DNA from: Damh-18 sp964390945
Lineage (GTDB): Bacteria > Patescibacteriota > Minisyncoccia > Phycocordibacterales > UBA918
DNA length: 64,000 nucleotides
Reading direction: 5' to 3'
NCBI GenBank assembly: GCA_964390945.1
Contig: CAYMIV010000001.1
Coordinates: 1 to 64,000 of the forward strand
How positions within the stretch are numbered: the first letter of the stretch is position 1; every line of letters begins with the position of its first letter. Positions 8,431 through 15,686 of this stretch are shown one piece after another. The notes under the pieces are model-generated. The model was not told the DNA's origin. It did not search any database and saw nothing but the letters and a program-made list of their open reading frames with translations. The position numbers and the translations under genes are program-made.

Positions 8431-8813
8431 GGAGTTGGAATGGCGCAGTTCGTTTTTGCAGCCAAATCTTCAAATTGCTGTAATCCAACGAGCTTAGAAC
8501 CGTCTTTAAAAATCCAGGTCGGGAAACTTTCTATGCCGGCGTCAAGACATTCTTGTATCGGTTGTCTGCTCGGAGTTTGACACTCGACGTACGGCAGTTT
8601 GCTTGATTTTTCAAACAAATTCTTTTGATCATTGCAGTGGGGACACCACCATGCACCATAGAACTTTGCACCAGCATCGGTAATACATTGAGCAAATTCA
8701 TCGTACTGTGTCGCAACAACAACGTTTGATTTGGGTTCAGATGCGTTGCGCACCACAATCAATCCGAGAAAAATGATTGCAATAAGTCCTATGTAGAGAT
8801 ATGTGGTTTTCAT
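8427..8813 (-). CDS. Membrane-anchored thioredoxin-fold protein, partner of DsbB-like oxidase
   Basis: A 128-residue protein with an N-terminal membrane anchor (about 5-22) and an extracytoplasmic thioredoxin-like domain. The active site is WCPHC at 56-60, and the cis-Pro region is IESFPTWIF. The sequence around KFYGAWWCPHCNDQKNLF resembles the thioredoxin domain fused to VKOR proteins. A Shine-Dalgarno AAAGG precedes the ATG. Upstream, TGTGATACAAT offers a -10 element, so this gene probably heads the two-gene dsb-like operon. It is the likely thiol donor to the CGLC protein encoded next. Confidence 0.88.
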   Translation of the reverse strand: MKTTYLYIGLIAIIFLGLIVVRNASEPKSNVVVATQYDEFAQCITDAGAKFYGAWWCPHCNDQKNLFEKSSKLPYVECQTPSRQPIQECLDAGIESFPTWIFKDGSKLVGLQQFEDLAAKTNCAIPTP

Positions 8814-8858
8814 GTACCTTTAAGTTACTACTTTATTTGTGAACTAAATTGTATCACA

Positions 8859-10649
8859 CTAACCCTGCCTCTTTGCCCGAACTCGATCGCTTTCTTTGAG
8901 AATTTGTTTGCGAAGTCGTACGGAGTGGGGTGTCACTTCAAGGTACTCATCATCTGCCATGATTTCAAGTCCGCTCTCAATGGACAGCGGACGATGCGGC
9001 GTAAGATAGAGGGCTTCATCGGAACCCGACGCTCGAACGTTGGAGAGTTGTTTCCCCTTTGTTGGATTCACCATCATCTCTTCACCTTTTGAGGTGTTTC
9101 CGATTACCATACCTTCGTATACTTCAGTTGCTGGCGGAATGTACAGTTGTCCCCTGTCCTGAAGATTCCAAAGCGAAAACCCAAGTGATTTTCCTGTTGC
9201 CATTGATACCATCGAGCCGGATTGTCGCTTGCGAATTTCACCGGCAAAGGGTTTAAATCCGAGTACGCGTGAACAGAGAATCCCTTCGCCGCGCGTATCG
9301 ATGATGAACTGACCCTTGTATCCCAAAAGTCCGCGTGTTGGTCCTTCGAGAATGAGACGGACTTGATTTTCATGCACAATGACGTTCTGGAGAAGAAACG
9401 CTCTCTGACCAAGTTTATCGATAACAGAACCCTGGTATTCACTCGGAATATCAACGGTTACTTCCTCAAAGGGCTCGTACTTCCCGTCCCCGTGTTCTTC
9501 GATGATAGCCTGCGGTTGCGAAACCTGAAGTTCGTATCCCTCACGGCGCATATTTTCAAGAAGAATAGAGATATGCATTTCACCTCGGCCATATACTTTG
9601 AAAGAATCACCATTTCCAAAATCAACCTTAAGACCAACATTTACTTCGAGCTCACGCTCAAGTCGCTCGCGAATCTGGCGAGATGTAACATACTTTCCTT
9701 CTTTTCCTGCAAACGGTGAGTTGTTAACCACAAAATCAAGCGCAATCGTCGGTTGGTCTACTGCAATTGCATCCATGGGCTGAGCCTGCTCGATGTCGGA
9801 AATAGTCTCCCCGATATTGATTTCAGGAAATCCTGCAACAATAACGATATCACCCGCATAAGCACTTGCCGACTCGACACGCTCAGTGCCTTTGAAGGTG
9901 AAAAGTTTTGTGATTTTTCCTTTTCGTGATGGTTTCCCTTCATGCAGAATGTACACGTTTTGACCGCTTTTGAGCTCACCTTCATAGATTCGCGCGACCG
10001 CAAGCCGACCGAGAAAATTGTCGTAGCCAAGATTAAATACCTGCGCGCGGGTGATTTCGCCCTCAGAATATGCTTTTGCGGGAGGCACGTGCTCGAGAAT
10101 GACATCAAGAAGCGGTGTGAGGTCAGATGATTCATCGGTAAGTTTACGCTTAGCAATGCCCTGACGGCCGATAGCATACACCACAGGAAAATCTGCTTGC
10201 TCATCGTGTGCACCGAGCTCAAGAAAGAGTTCCAATACCTGCTCCTCTGTTTTGTGCGGATCTGCTGCAGGTTTATCAATTTTATTTATGACGACAATCG
10301 GGTTAAGCCCGAGCTCGAGTGATTTCTTGAGCACAAAGCGTGTCTGCGGCATCGGACCTTCTTGAGCATCGACAATAAGAAGGACGCAATCAATGGAACG
10401 GAGCACGCGTTCAACTTCAGAACCAAAGTCAGCGTGTCCAGGAGTATCAACAATGTTGATTTTGGTTCCCTTATATTCAATGGAAGTATTTTTAGCGTAA
10501 ATGGTAATACCGCGCTCTTGTTCAAGGGCGTTTGAATCCATTGTTGCAGTCGCATCTGTTACGGCACCTGTTTGACGCATGATGGCATCAGTTAAGGTTG
10601 TCTTGCCGTGGTCAACGTGCGCAATTATTGCAATATTCCTAGTTTCCAT
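8859..10649 (-). CDS. typA: Ribosome-associated GTPase TypA/BipA
   Basis: Translational GTPase of the EF-G family, involved in ribosome assembly and stress adaptation. The G1 loop AHVDHGKTT is at residues 10-18, G3 is DTPGHADFG and G4 is NKID (VVINKIDKP). EF-G-like domains II, III and V follow, then the TypA-specific C-terminal domain (QFIIDTRGEGILCSRVLG, GQLYIPPATEVYEGM). At 596 residues it is full length. AT-rich sequence (CAATATATAACTT) directly precedes the ATG and there is no Shine-Dalgarno. A 24-codon ORF with the same first five amino acids lies just upstream. Confidence 0.96.
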   Translation of the reverse strand: METRNIAIIAHVDHGKTTLTDAIMRQTGAVTDATATMDSNALEQERGITIYAKNTSIEYKGTKINIVDTPGHADFGSEVERVLRSIDCVLLIVDAQEGPMPQTRFVLKKSLELGLNPIVVINKIDKPAADPHKTEEQVLELFLELGAHDEQADFPVVYAIGRQGIAKRKLTDESSDLTPLLDVILEHVPPAKAYSEGEITRAQVFNLGYDNFLGRLAVARIYEGELKSGQNVYILHEGKPSRKGKITKLFTFKGTERVESASAYAGDIVIVAGFPEINIGETISDIEQAQPMDAIAVDQPTIALDFVVNNSPFAGKEGKYVTSRQIRERLERELEVNVGLKVDFGNGDSFKVYGRGEMHISILLENMRREGYELQVSQPQAIIEEHGDGKYEPFEEVTVDIPSEYQGSVIDKLGQRAFLLQNVIVHENQVRLILEGPTRGLLGYKGQFIIDTRGEGILCSRVLGFKPFAGEIRKRQSGSMVSMATGKSLGFSLWNLQDRGQLYIPPATEVYEGMVIGNTSKGEEMMVNPTKGKQLSNVRASGSDEALYLTPHRPLSIESGLEIMADDEYLEVTPHSVRLRKQILKESDRVRAKRQG

Positions 10650-10652
10650 AAG

Positions 10653-10727
10653 TTATATATTGAGCGATGCTTGCCCCGTACTGAAACGAACTTGTTGAGC
10701 TTCTAGTTCAGGGTTTCTGGTTTCCAT
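10653..10727 (-). CDS. Possible 24-codon leader ORF upstream of typA
   Basis: The frame encodes METRNPELEAQQVRFSTGQA and then SLNI, and stops 3 nt before the typA ATG. Its first 15 nt, ATGGAAACCAGAAAC, are a near copy of the typA start ATGGAAACTAGGAAT. The ATG follows the T-run of a hairpin. This may be a leader peptide, or only a scar of a local duplication of the typA 5' end. There is no Shine-Dalgarno, so translation is uncertain. Confidence 0.25.
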   Translation of the reverse strand: METRNPELEAQQVRFSTGQASLNI

Positions 10728-10748
10728 AAAAAAGTGCGCCTGTGGCGC
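10728..10748 (-). terminator. Terminator after the GIY-YIG gene, ahead of typA
   Basis: On the minus strand a GCGCC-ACA-GGCGC hairpin is followed by AC and six T. It lies 27 bp past the stop codon of the GIY-YIG gene and insulates typA from it. Confidence 0.65.
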
Positions 10749-10774
10749 GAAGTGATCCACAATGTACTAAAAAA

Positions 10775-11050
10775 TTAGTGTTTCGTCAATCGTTTTGCCT
10801 TTCGGTGGCTCTTTAAGAAATTTTCTTTTTCCGGCTTCGTCAGTTTCTTAAGCGCCGCTTCACGTTTCTGTGCTTCGCTACGAGAGGACACAGGTTCTCT
10901 GTACTCGACTGAAATTGGGAAACGTGAGCGGGTATACTTAGCGCCCGTTTTTCCCTCTTTGTGTTCTTGAAAACGGCGATCAACATTTGTTGTTGCACCG
11001 GTATAAAGCGTTCCGTCGCTACATCTTAAAATATATACGAACCAGGTCAT
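10775..11050 (-). CDS. GIY-YIG nuclease superfamily protein (UPF0213/YhbQ-like)
   Basis: A small single-domain GIY-YIG protein of 91 residues when started at MTWFVYILRC (11050). The motif is FVYILRCSDGTLYTGATTNVDRRFQEH, with the catalytic-type Arg-x-x-x-His after it, and the C terminus is Lys-rich. Bacterial relatives have poorly known DNA-repair or nuclease roles. The frame is open to an ATG at 11167, but the extra 39 residues do not look like part of the fold and cover the ychF terminator, so they are left out. A -10-like TATTTT lies 6 nt before 11050. Confidence 0.85.
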   Translation of the reverse strand: MTWFVYILRCSDGTLYTGATTNVDRRFQEHKEGKTGAKYTRSRFPISVEYREPVSSRSEAQKREAALKKLTKPEKENFLKSHRKAKRLTKH

Positions 11051-11072
11051 ATGTATAAAATATGAAATGCTA

Positions 11073-11100
11073 TTGACAGAATTATTATATGTAATATAAA
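11073..11100 (+). promoter_or_regulatory. Near-consensus promoter facing the ychF terminator
   Basis: TTGACA (11073-11078), a 16-bp spacer and TATAAA (11095-11100) on the plus strand form the closest match to a consensus housekeeping promoter in the window. No plus-strand gene follows. A transcript would begin near 11107 and run into the 13-bp hairpin at 11133-11165. Confidence 0.45.
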
Positions 11101-11119
11101 TGACCGTAGTTACTAAAGG

Positions 11120-11165
11120 AAAAAAGGAGTCTGGGCCGTGTTGCGCTATCCACGCAACACGGCCC
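11120..11165 (-). terminator. Terminator of ychF
   Basis: A perfect 13-bp stem GGGCCGTGTTGCG (11133-11145 and 11153-11165) with a 7-nt loop begins 8 bp past the ychF stop. On the minus strand a T6 tract follows 7 nt after the stem. Confidence 0.75.
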
Positions 11166-11173
11166 ATTATAAT

Positions 11174-12274
11174 TTATGCAATCATAAATTCGATGACATC
11201 ACCCTCCTGCACGATATATTCCTTCCCTTCAGTACGGAGTTTTCCCGTTGCGCGTGCCTGTGCAATGGAACCACACTGCACCAAATCGTCAAAGGTTACT
11301 ACTTGAGCGCGAATGTAGCGGTCTTTGAAATCGGTGTGAATCGCCGCACCCGCCTCGGGGCCGGTCGCACCTCGCCTCACCGTCCACGCCCTCGTCTCCT
11401 TCTCACCGGTGGTGAAAAACGACATGAGCCCCAGGCGGTGATAGCACGCACGAATGAGTGTATCAATACCTGAATCAAGGGTTGCGTACTCGCGCCTGAA
11501 CTCCGTTTTCTCTTCTTCGGAGAGGTCTTTAAGTTCCTGCTCAATACCCGCATCAACGAGGACATATTCAGATTGTGTTTCGTCGATGAATTCCATGAGC
11601 TCCTTCCACCTCTCGTCATTCGTTTCGTCGAGGTTGTACGCACCGTTCTTTTTATTGAGGACATACAAAAACTGCTTCATCGTGAGAAGGTGGAGTCCTT
11701 TCACAACAATTTTCTCTTCTTCGCTCATATCCATTGCGCGTGCCAGTTTGCCGTTCTTGAGGTGCGGAAGGAGGCGTGTGAGAACATCACGCTCAGCAAC
11801 TGCGGTTTTATCACCGCGCTTTGCATCCTTCTCTACATTTCCGAGTCGCTTTGAAACGGTTTCAGCATCGGCGAGAATGAGCTCAAGATTGATGACCTCG
11901 ATGTCGGAAAGCGGGTCAACGGCGCCGCTCACGTGAATGACGTCCGGGTCATCAAAGATACGCACGACTTCAGCAATCATGTCGACTTCTCGGATGTTTG
12001 CGAGGAATTTATTACCGAGACCCTCTCCTTCCGAGGCGCCTTTTACGATACCGGCGATATCAACGAACTCGACGATGGCGGGGATGATTTTTTCCGAATG
12101 CGATATTTTTGCAAGCGTCTCAAGTCTTGCGTCGGGAACAGCGACCACGCCGACCGACGGGTCAATCGTACAGAACGGGTAATTCTCCGCCGGAACAGAG
12201 TTTTTCGTGAGCGCATTAAAAAGCGTCGATTTTCCGACGTTTGGAAGTCCTACGATACCCACCGATAAAGACAT
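11174..12274 (-). CDS. ychF: Redox-regulated ATPase/GTPase YchF (OLA1-like)
   Basis: Obg-family P-loop NTPase that binds ribosomes and prefers ATP. From the start chosen at 12274 (MSLSVGIVGLPNVGKST) it has 366 residues, the usual family length. The P-loop LPNVGKST is at residues 10-17. The switch region DIAGIVKGASEGEGLGNKFLANI and the C-terminal TGS-like domain, ending VQEGDVIEFMIA, are present. The frame reaches an ATG at 12349, but TGGTACTCT, an extended -10, ends 8 nt before 12274 and makes the longer form unlikely. Its own terminator follows. Confidence 0.95.
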   Translation of the reverse strand: MSLSVGIVGLPNVGKSTLFNALTKNSVPAENYPFCTIDPSVGVVAVPDARLETLAKISHSEKIIPAIVEFVDIAGIVKGASEGEGLGNKFLANIREVDMIAEVVRIFDDPDVIHVSGAVDPLSDIEVINLELILADAETVSKRLGNVEKDAKRGDKTAVAERDVLTRLLPHLKNGKLARAMDMSEEEKIVVKGLHLLTMKQFLYVLNKKNGAYNLDETNDERWKELMEFIDETQSEYVLVDAGIEQELKDLSEEEKTEFRREYATLDSGIDTLIRACYHRLGLMSFFTTGEKETRAWTVRRGATGPEAGAAIHTDFKDRYIRAQVVTFDDLVQCGSIAQARATGKLRTEGKEYIVQEGDVIEFMIA

Positions 12275-12282
12275 ACCGCGTA

Positions 12283-12291
12283 AGAGTACCA
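12283..12291 (-). promoter_or_regulatory. Extended -10 promoter for ychF
   Basis: TGGTACTCT on the minus strand; the hexamer TACTCT ends 8 nt before the ATG at 12274. This implies a leaderless transcript and fixes the start codon. Confidence 0.5.
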
Positions 12292-12396
12292 GAGTTTTCC
12301 ATAATTCAGAAGTGTGTTTTACTTGCTCTTGAATAATTTTTCTTCTCATAGAAAATGCTACACTGGGTAAAGACAGTTCACTTCAAGGAGAATGAC

Positions 12397-12693
12397 GTGT
12401 CTCAAGATGCTGTAAAAGAAGGTTGGTACGCACCAGTTCCCGCCGTGCTCATTCAGAGGCTTGCTGCGTATCTCTATGCAACAACGCTCGAATCTCAACA
12501 ACTGCTAAAACACCCCTATTTCACTGAAGTTGCAAGGGAGATGGGGTACAGTGCGGATCGCAGAGAACACTTTGGCAAATTTTTGGCAAAGGAATCCGCG
12601 TTCGCAAAGGAAAACAACACCCTCGTTAACTTTGAAAAAAATATTGCGAGGTATTTGCGAAAATACCCACGCCACATACGAGCAAAACTTTGA
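12397..12693 (+). CDS. Hypothetical 98-residue protein
   Basis: I do not recognise a family. GTG at 12397 is chosen as start because AAGGAG lies 6 nt upstream (12385-12390); the frame is open to an ATG at 12355 that has no such signal. The protein is helical and basic at the C terminus (KYPRHIRAKL) with no membrane span. The segment HPYFTEVAREMGYSADRREHFG could be part of a small DNA-associated or helix-bundle protein, but this is a guess. A strong terminator starts at the stop codon, so it forms a single-gene transcript. Confidence 0.7.
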   Translation: MSQDAVKEGWYAPVPAVLIQRLAAYLYATTLESQQLLKHPYFTEVAREMGYSADRREHFGKFLAKESAFAKENNTLVNFEKNIARYLRKYPRHIRAKL

Positions 12694-12722
12694 CCCCGAC
12701 CACTCACCGTCGGGGTCTTTCA
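12692..12722 (+). terminator. Terminator after the 12397 gene
   Basis: GACCCCGAC and GTCGGGGTC form a 9-bp stem around an 8-nt loop, followed by TTTC. The stem begins inside the TGA stop codon of the 98-residue gene. Confidence 0.8.
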
Positions 12723-12804
12723 TATTTGACTTTTTCATACAAAAAATGCACAATCCTCCGGCTCAAAGAACGAGCAAGTTCTTGAATAATCACAGGAGAA
12801 AATA

Positions 12805-12987
12805 GTGACGGAAATGACAGTTTGTACGGAGTGCGACAACGCGCGACGCGCTCAGGCCTTCCGTACATGGAGAAAATGCTGCGGTGGCGTCGGATATAAG
12901 AAAGATACTCAACCAGTCAAAGCCGGCGCGGTAACCGCACAGAAACCGACGCTTAAGCTCGTCCACTCGCGCCGCAAGGTTGCGTGA
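12805..12987 (+). CDS. Small Cys-containing hypothetical protein (60 aa)
   Basis: Starts at GTG 12805 with AGGAG 6 nt upstream. Residues 7-27 read CTECDNARRAQAFRTWRKCC, a CxxC followed by a CC pair that could bind zinc as a small knuckle. The rest is basic and Pro/Lys rich (KDTQPVKAGAVTAQKPTLKL). No family is recognised. The gene is bounded by terminators on both sides, so it is expressed alone. The good Shine-Dalgarno and terminator make it more convincing than its length suggests. Confidence 0.6.
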   Translation: MTEMTVCTECDNARRAQAFRTWRKCCGGVGYKKDTQPVKAGAVTAQKPTLKLVHSRRKVA

Positions 12988-13007
12988 GATTTGGTTCACG
13001 CGCTATC

Positions 13008-13034
13008 ATCCCCCGTATGTACGGGGGATTTATT
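13008..13034. terminator. Bidirectional terminator between convergent genes
   Basis: The palindrome ATCCCCCGTA-TG-TACGGGGGAT (13008-13029) is followed by TTATTTT on the plus strand. It serves the 60-residue gene, and its right end abuts the stop codon of the convergent metallopeptidase gene. Confidence 0.75.
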
Positions 13035-13410
13035 TTGTCTTACCTCGTCGCACCTCTTCAAGCTCTATCCATTCTTCACCATGTCCGATAAAATGTGCTA
13101 CTTCATGCCAGACTGTATTCATGACACATTCGCGTATGTCCTCTACATTTTTGAACGAATCGAGAATCGGTTTTTTGAAAATTGTGATGGTATCGGGTAA
13201 AAGAGGTGCCTCTTCTCCGCGCTCAGAGAGCGGTACCCCCTCATAAAGTCCGAAGAGCGTATCACCGGGTTTGAGACCCTCTGCTTTCCTTTGTCGTTTT
13301 GAGACATTGTGGCGCACAAAAATAGCGACGTTGACAAGCTTCTTCCGTACCCATTCGGGGAGTGCCGCTATTCCTTCATCGACGTATGTTTTGAACTCGT
13401 GGTCATCCAT
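13030..13410 (-). CDS. Minimal zinc metallopeptidase-like protein (PF06262 family)
   Basis: A 126-residue cytoplasmic protein of the small 'MMP-like' family. It carries the zinc-binding HEVAH (102-106) in the stretch TVWHEVAHFIGHGEEWI, with the further metal-ligand His typical of the family. The central GDTLFGLYEGVPLSERGE and DTITIFKKPI segments also match family members. Peptidase activity has not been clearly shown for the family. TACTCT lies 6 nt before the ATG, so the transcript is probably leaderless. Its end meets the convergent small Cys gene at a shared terminator. Confidence 0.88.
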   Translation of the reverse strand: MDDHEFKTYVDEGIAALPEWVRKKLVNVAIFVRHNVSKRQRKAEGLKPGDTLFGLYEGVPLSERGEEAPLLPDTITIFKKPILDSFKNVEDIRECVMNTVWHEVAHFIGHGEEWIELEEVRRGKTK

Positions 13411-13445
13411 GCTACAAGAGTAGCGTACCGAAACAACATTGCAAT

Positions 13446-14192
13446 ATGAATTTCATCGAGAGCCAAAAAGCAAAATTGTTGAAAGAAAAATACGCCGGGA
13501 TAGAATCAACCGAATTCATACGTGACGGGCAACGACTTGAAAATGGTGAGCCGTATGAGTATGTACTTGGTTACGTCGATTTTTTAGGCTGCCGCATTGA
13601 TCTCGGATACCGACCGATGATTCCTCGATATGAAACTGCTTTTTGGGTGGAGCGCGCAATCTCAAAACTCGCACAAAAAAATCATGCACTGCGAATCGCC
13701 GACACATTTGCGGGTTCGGGAAATGTCGGTCTTGCAGTTCTCGCCCATATCAAAAATTCATACGTCGAATTCAGCGAATATGACGAGTCACTTCTTGAAC
13801 AGATACACATCAATTGCGTGCTCAATGATATTGAGCCGTCCCGATATTCAATATCGCGAGGTGACGGGCTTTCCGCGCTTTCCGGTACGTACGATGCAAT
13901 TTTTGCCGTACCTCCATATGTCGCAAAAGATGCGCTTCCCGAACTTGACCCAGAAATGATTCACTACGAACCCCACCTCGCATTTTTTGCTGAAGAAGAC
14001 GGAACCGCCTTCCACAGAATGCTTGTGAGAGAGGCATACGATTTTGTTGCTCATGGAGGAACTTTGTATATGGAGGCTGATATGGACCAAGATAAAATAA
14101 TACGCAACTTTCTAAATGAAAGCAGGTGGAAGAGTATAGAGTGTTGGGAGGACCCCTATGGGGCAACCCCGAATATTGTTCTTCAAAAATAA
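13446..14192 (+). CDS. PrmC/HemK-like SAM-dependent methyltransferase
   Basis: A 248-residue protein resembling the release-factor glutamine methyltransferase PrmC but without its N-terminal helical domain. The PrmC-like lead-in GEPYEYVLGYVDFLGCRIDL...RPMIPRYET is present. The SAM-binding motif I is IADTFAGSGNVGLAVLAH. The motif that is NPPY in PrmC reads VPPY (about 153-156), so the Asn that positions the target amide nitrogen is missing. It may act on another substrate or be a diverged PrmC. The gene is divergent from the metallopeptidase gene with 35 bp between the starts. Confidence 0.75.
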   Translation: MNFIESQKAKLLKEKYAGIESTEFIRDGQRLENGEPYEYVLGYVDFLGCRIDLGYRPMIPRYETAFWVERAISKLAQKNHALRIADTFAGSGNVGLAVLAHIKNSYVEFSEYDESLLEQIHINCVLNDIEPSRYSISRGDGLSALSGTYDAIFAVPPYVAKDALPELDPEMIHYEPHLAFFAEEDGTAFHRMLVREAYDFVAHGGTLYMEADMDQDKIIRNFLNESRWKSIECWEDPYGATPNIVLQK

Positions 14193-14211
14193 GAGACTCG
14201 GGTGATTGTAT

Positions 14212-14787
14212 CTAAAGACCGGCGGAACCAAGCGAAGAAACTTTTTTTAACCACGCTTCGAGCTTCTCTGGTTTCACTCTCTCCGACGGACCGAAGGCAG
14301 TTACTCTCGCCTTAATGCCTGCAAATCCGAGAATACCAAACGCAATCTCATTCGTATAATCACCGAATTTCCACCAGGTCATAAATGGGCTATGGGTCCC
14401 CGCTACTATGATGACTCGCGCTGTTTTGCCTTTGAGACGCTGTACAAGTTTTTTTGTTTCTTTGTCAAAATTAAAAGCAAAGCCGGGCAACCACAAGCGA
14501 TCAAACATCCCTTTCATGACAGCGGGCATGGTACACCACCAATTGGGGTATATGAATACAATGTGGTCAGCAGATTGCATTTTTTCCTGAAGTGCAACGA
14601 GATCCGGTTCGAGTGTCTGGATTTCTTTGTAACCTTGGTGAAGAACGGGGTCAAAGTGCATGTCAGATACATTGACGCGATCGACCTCAAACCCCGCAGT
14701 ACGCGCCGCGGATTCATAGGTGTCGGCAAGACGACCAGAAAATGTATTTTTGTCCGGATGTCCAAGAAATACCAGAATTTTTTTCAT
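14212..14787 (-). CDS. NAD(P)H-dependent FMN oxidoreductase (NQO1/KefF-like flavodoxin fold)
   Basis: A 191-residue protein with the flavodoxin-like fold of quinone reductases. It shows the N-terminal MKKILVFLGHPDKNTFS phosphate-binding region, the FMN-binding IYPNWWCTMPAVMKGMFDRLWLPG segment and VAGTHSP near the C terminus. It likely reduces quinones or other electrophiles by two electrons. The start at 14787 is preceded by TGCTACTAT, an extended -10 ending 8 nt upstream, so the longer frame to 14946 is rejected. It converges on the methyltransferase gene. Confidence 0.88.
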   Translation of the reverse strand: MKKILVFLGHPDKNTFSGRLADTYESAARTAGFEVDRVNVSDMHFDPVLHQGYKEIQTLEPDLVALQEKMQSADHIVFIYPNWWCTMPAVMKGMFDRLWLPGFAFNFDKETKKLVQRLKGKTARVIIVAGTHSPFMTWWKFGDYTNEIAFGILGFAGIKARVTAFGPSERVKPEKLEAWLKKVSSLGSAGL

Positions 14788-14795
14788 GTATGTAG

Positions 14796-14804
14796 ATAGT
14801 AGCA
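14796..14804 (-). promoter_or_regulatory. Extended -10 promoter for the flavodoxin-fold oxidoreductase
   Basis: TGCTACTAT on the minus strand; TACTAT ends 8 nt before the ATG at 14787. It implies a leaderless mRNA. Confidence 0.5.
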
Positions 14805-14921
14805 TGCACAGAATGTGATGTTTCCAATCACTGTTCAAAACCCGCCTAACTTGTTGACACACCCGCAGTCGAGGAATATGCTCTACCCGGTTGTTTTGAC
14901 CACAACACAAAAGGAGTAAAG

Positions 14922-15236
14922 GTGAGCGCCCTATTGACGTACGCAAAAGACGAACCGATGTTCAGAGCATCAACGAACGAAACTTTCGACGCCTGTCCCG
15001 CACTTCTTGTGTATGAGGACTCGAATGGAAGCAAACAAGAGCGCGTGCATACGGTGAAAGAGGCGCGTGCAATTGCAAACGCGCGCTTCAATTCACGAGA
15101 CCCGCGCGAGCGTGCAAAGAAGGTTGCGGTGTGGGCGCTCGACGAAAACGGCAAAGCGCTGCGCGCACGTGACCCAGGGATTTATCGAACAAATCCCTCA
15201 AACAATCCTGAACCGGTTCTGTATCGATGCAGATGA
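14922..15236 (+). CDS. Hypothetical 104-residue protein
   Basis: GTG start at 14922 with a strong Shine-Dalgarno (AAGGAG, 5 nt upstream). The protein is soluble and charged, rich in Arg, Ala and Asn, with EARAIANARFNSRDPRERAKK in the middle and a C-terminal NPSNNPEPVLYRCR. No family is recognised and there is no signal peptide or membrane span. It has its own terminator 12 bp after the stop. The clear ribosome binding site and terminator support a real gene. Confidence 0.65.
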   Translation: MSALLTYAKDEPMFRASTNETFDACPALLVYEDSNGSKQERVHTVKEARAIANARFNSRDPRERAKKVAVWALDENGKALRARDPGIYRTNPSNNPEPVLYRCR

Positions 15237-15248
15237 TTGCATCACAAT

Positions 15249-15275
15249 AACCCGCGCTTTGCGCGGGTTGTTTAT
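15249..15275 (+). terminator. Terminator after the 14922 gene
   Basis: AACCCGCGC and GCGCGGGTT form a 9-bp stem with a TTT loop, followed by GTTTATTT. Confidence 0.85.
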
Positions 15276-15571
15276 TTGTATAGAGTGCCGTTTGGGTTGA
15301 AACGTGGTCCCGTTCCCGGTGCTTGTTTCGGCATCTTGTCACCGAGCGCTTCTTGGAGCTCTTTTTGATATTTTGGTAGAACTTTCATTGCTGCAGCCAT
15401 CTGATTTTTTCCCGACTTCATCTCTGACTGCATTTCAACAGCAATCTTTTCGAAAAGTTTCGGATTTTTCTCCATCATCGTTAGAATCATCTCACGCTGC
15501 TCCGGGGGCGCACTCTTGAGCTGGCGCTCGAGCATCTTCTTCATCATGAAATTCTTTGCTTTGTCAAACAT
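15272..15571 (-). CDS. Small helical hypothetical protein
   Basis: A 99-residue protein when started at MFDKAKNFMM (15571); the frame is open to 15631 but the extra residues look non-coding. It is almost entirely helical and rich in Met, Lys and Glu (REMILTMMEKNPKLFEKIAV), with a Pro/Gly-rich tail (KQAPGTGPRFNPNGTLYK). Similar small proteins starting MFDK...K are common in Patescibacteria but have no known function. It lies downstream of the atp operon on the same strand and is probably separately transcribed (CATACT about 16 nt before the ATG). Confidence 0.7.
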   Translation of the reverse strand: MFDKAKNFMMKKMLERQLKSAPPEQREMILTMMEKNPKLFEKIAVEMQSEMKSGKNQMAAAMKVLPKYQKELQEALGDKMPKQAPGTGPRFNPNGTLYK

Positions 15572-15605
15572 ATTGTTTTTTGTGTTCAGTATGTTACCAT
15601 AAATT

Positions 15606-15685
15606 TGTTGGCTACACTCCTGTGCCGACAAGTGATCACTCCATCGAGTGTTCGACGCCGCTACTCGTGCGGCGTCTTTTTTTTT
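15606..15685 (+). ncRNA. Candidate small RNA with a strong terminator, antisense-oriented to the atp operon
   Basis: On the plus strand GACGCCGC-N7-GCGGCGTC (15654-15676) is followed by nine T, an excellent intrinsic terminator, yet no plus-strand gene ends here. TTGTTT-N16-TACCAT upstream could start a transcript near 15606. A second small hairpin CACTC-CATC-GAGTG lies between them. An ~80-nt RNA is inferred; the hairpin could instead protect the 3' end of the minus-strand atp message. Confidence 0.35.
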
Positions 15686-15686
15686 G

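Noticed and set aside
11138..11473. Plus-strand ORF antisense to ychF, downstream of a good promoter
   Set aside because: The translation looks like a shadow of ychF (low complexity, no family match), and there is no ribosome binding site.
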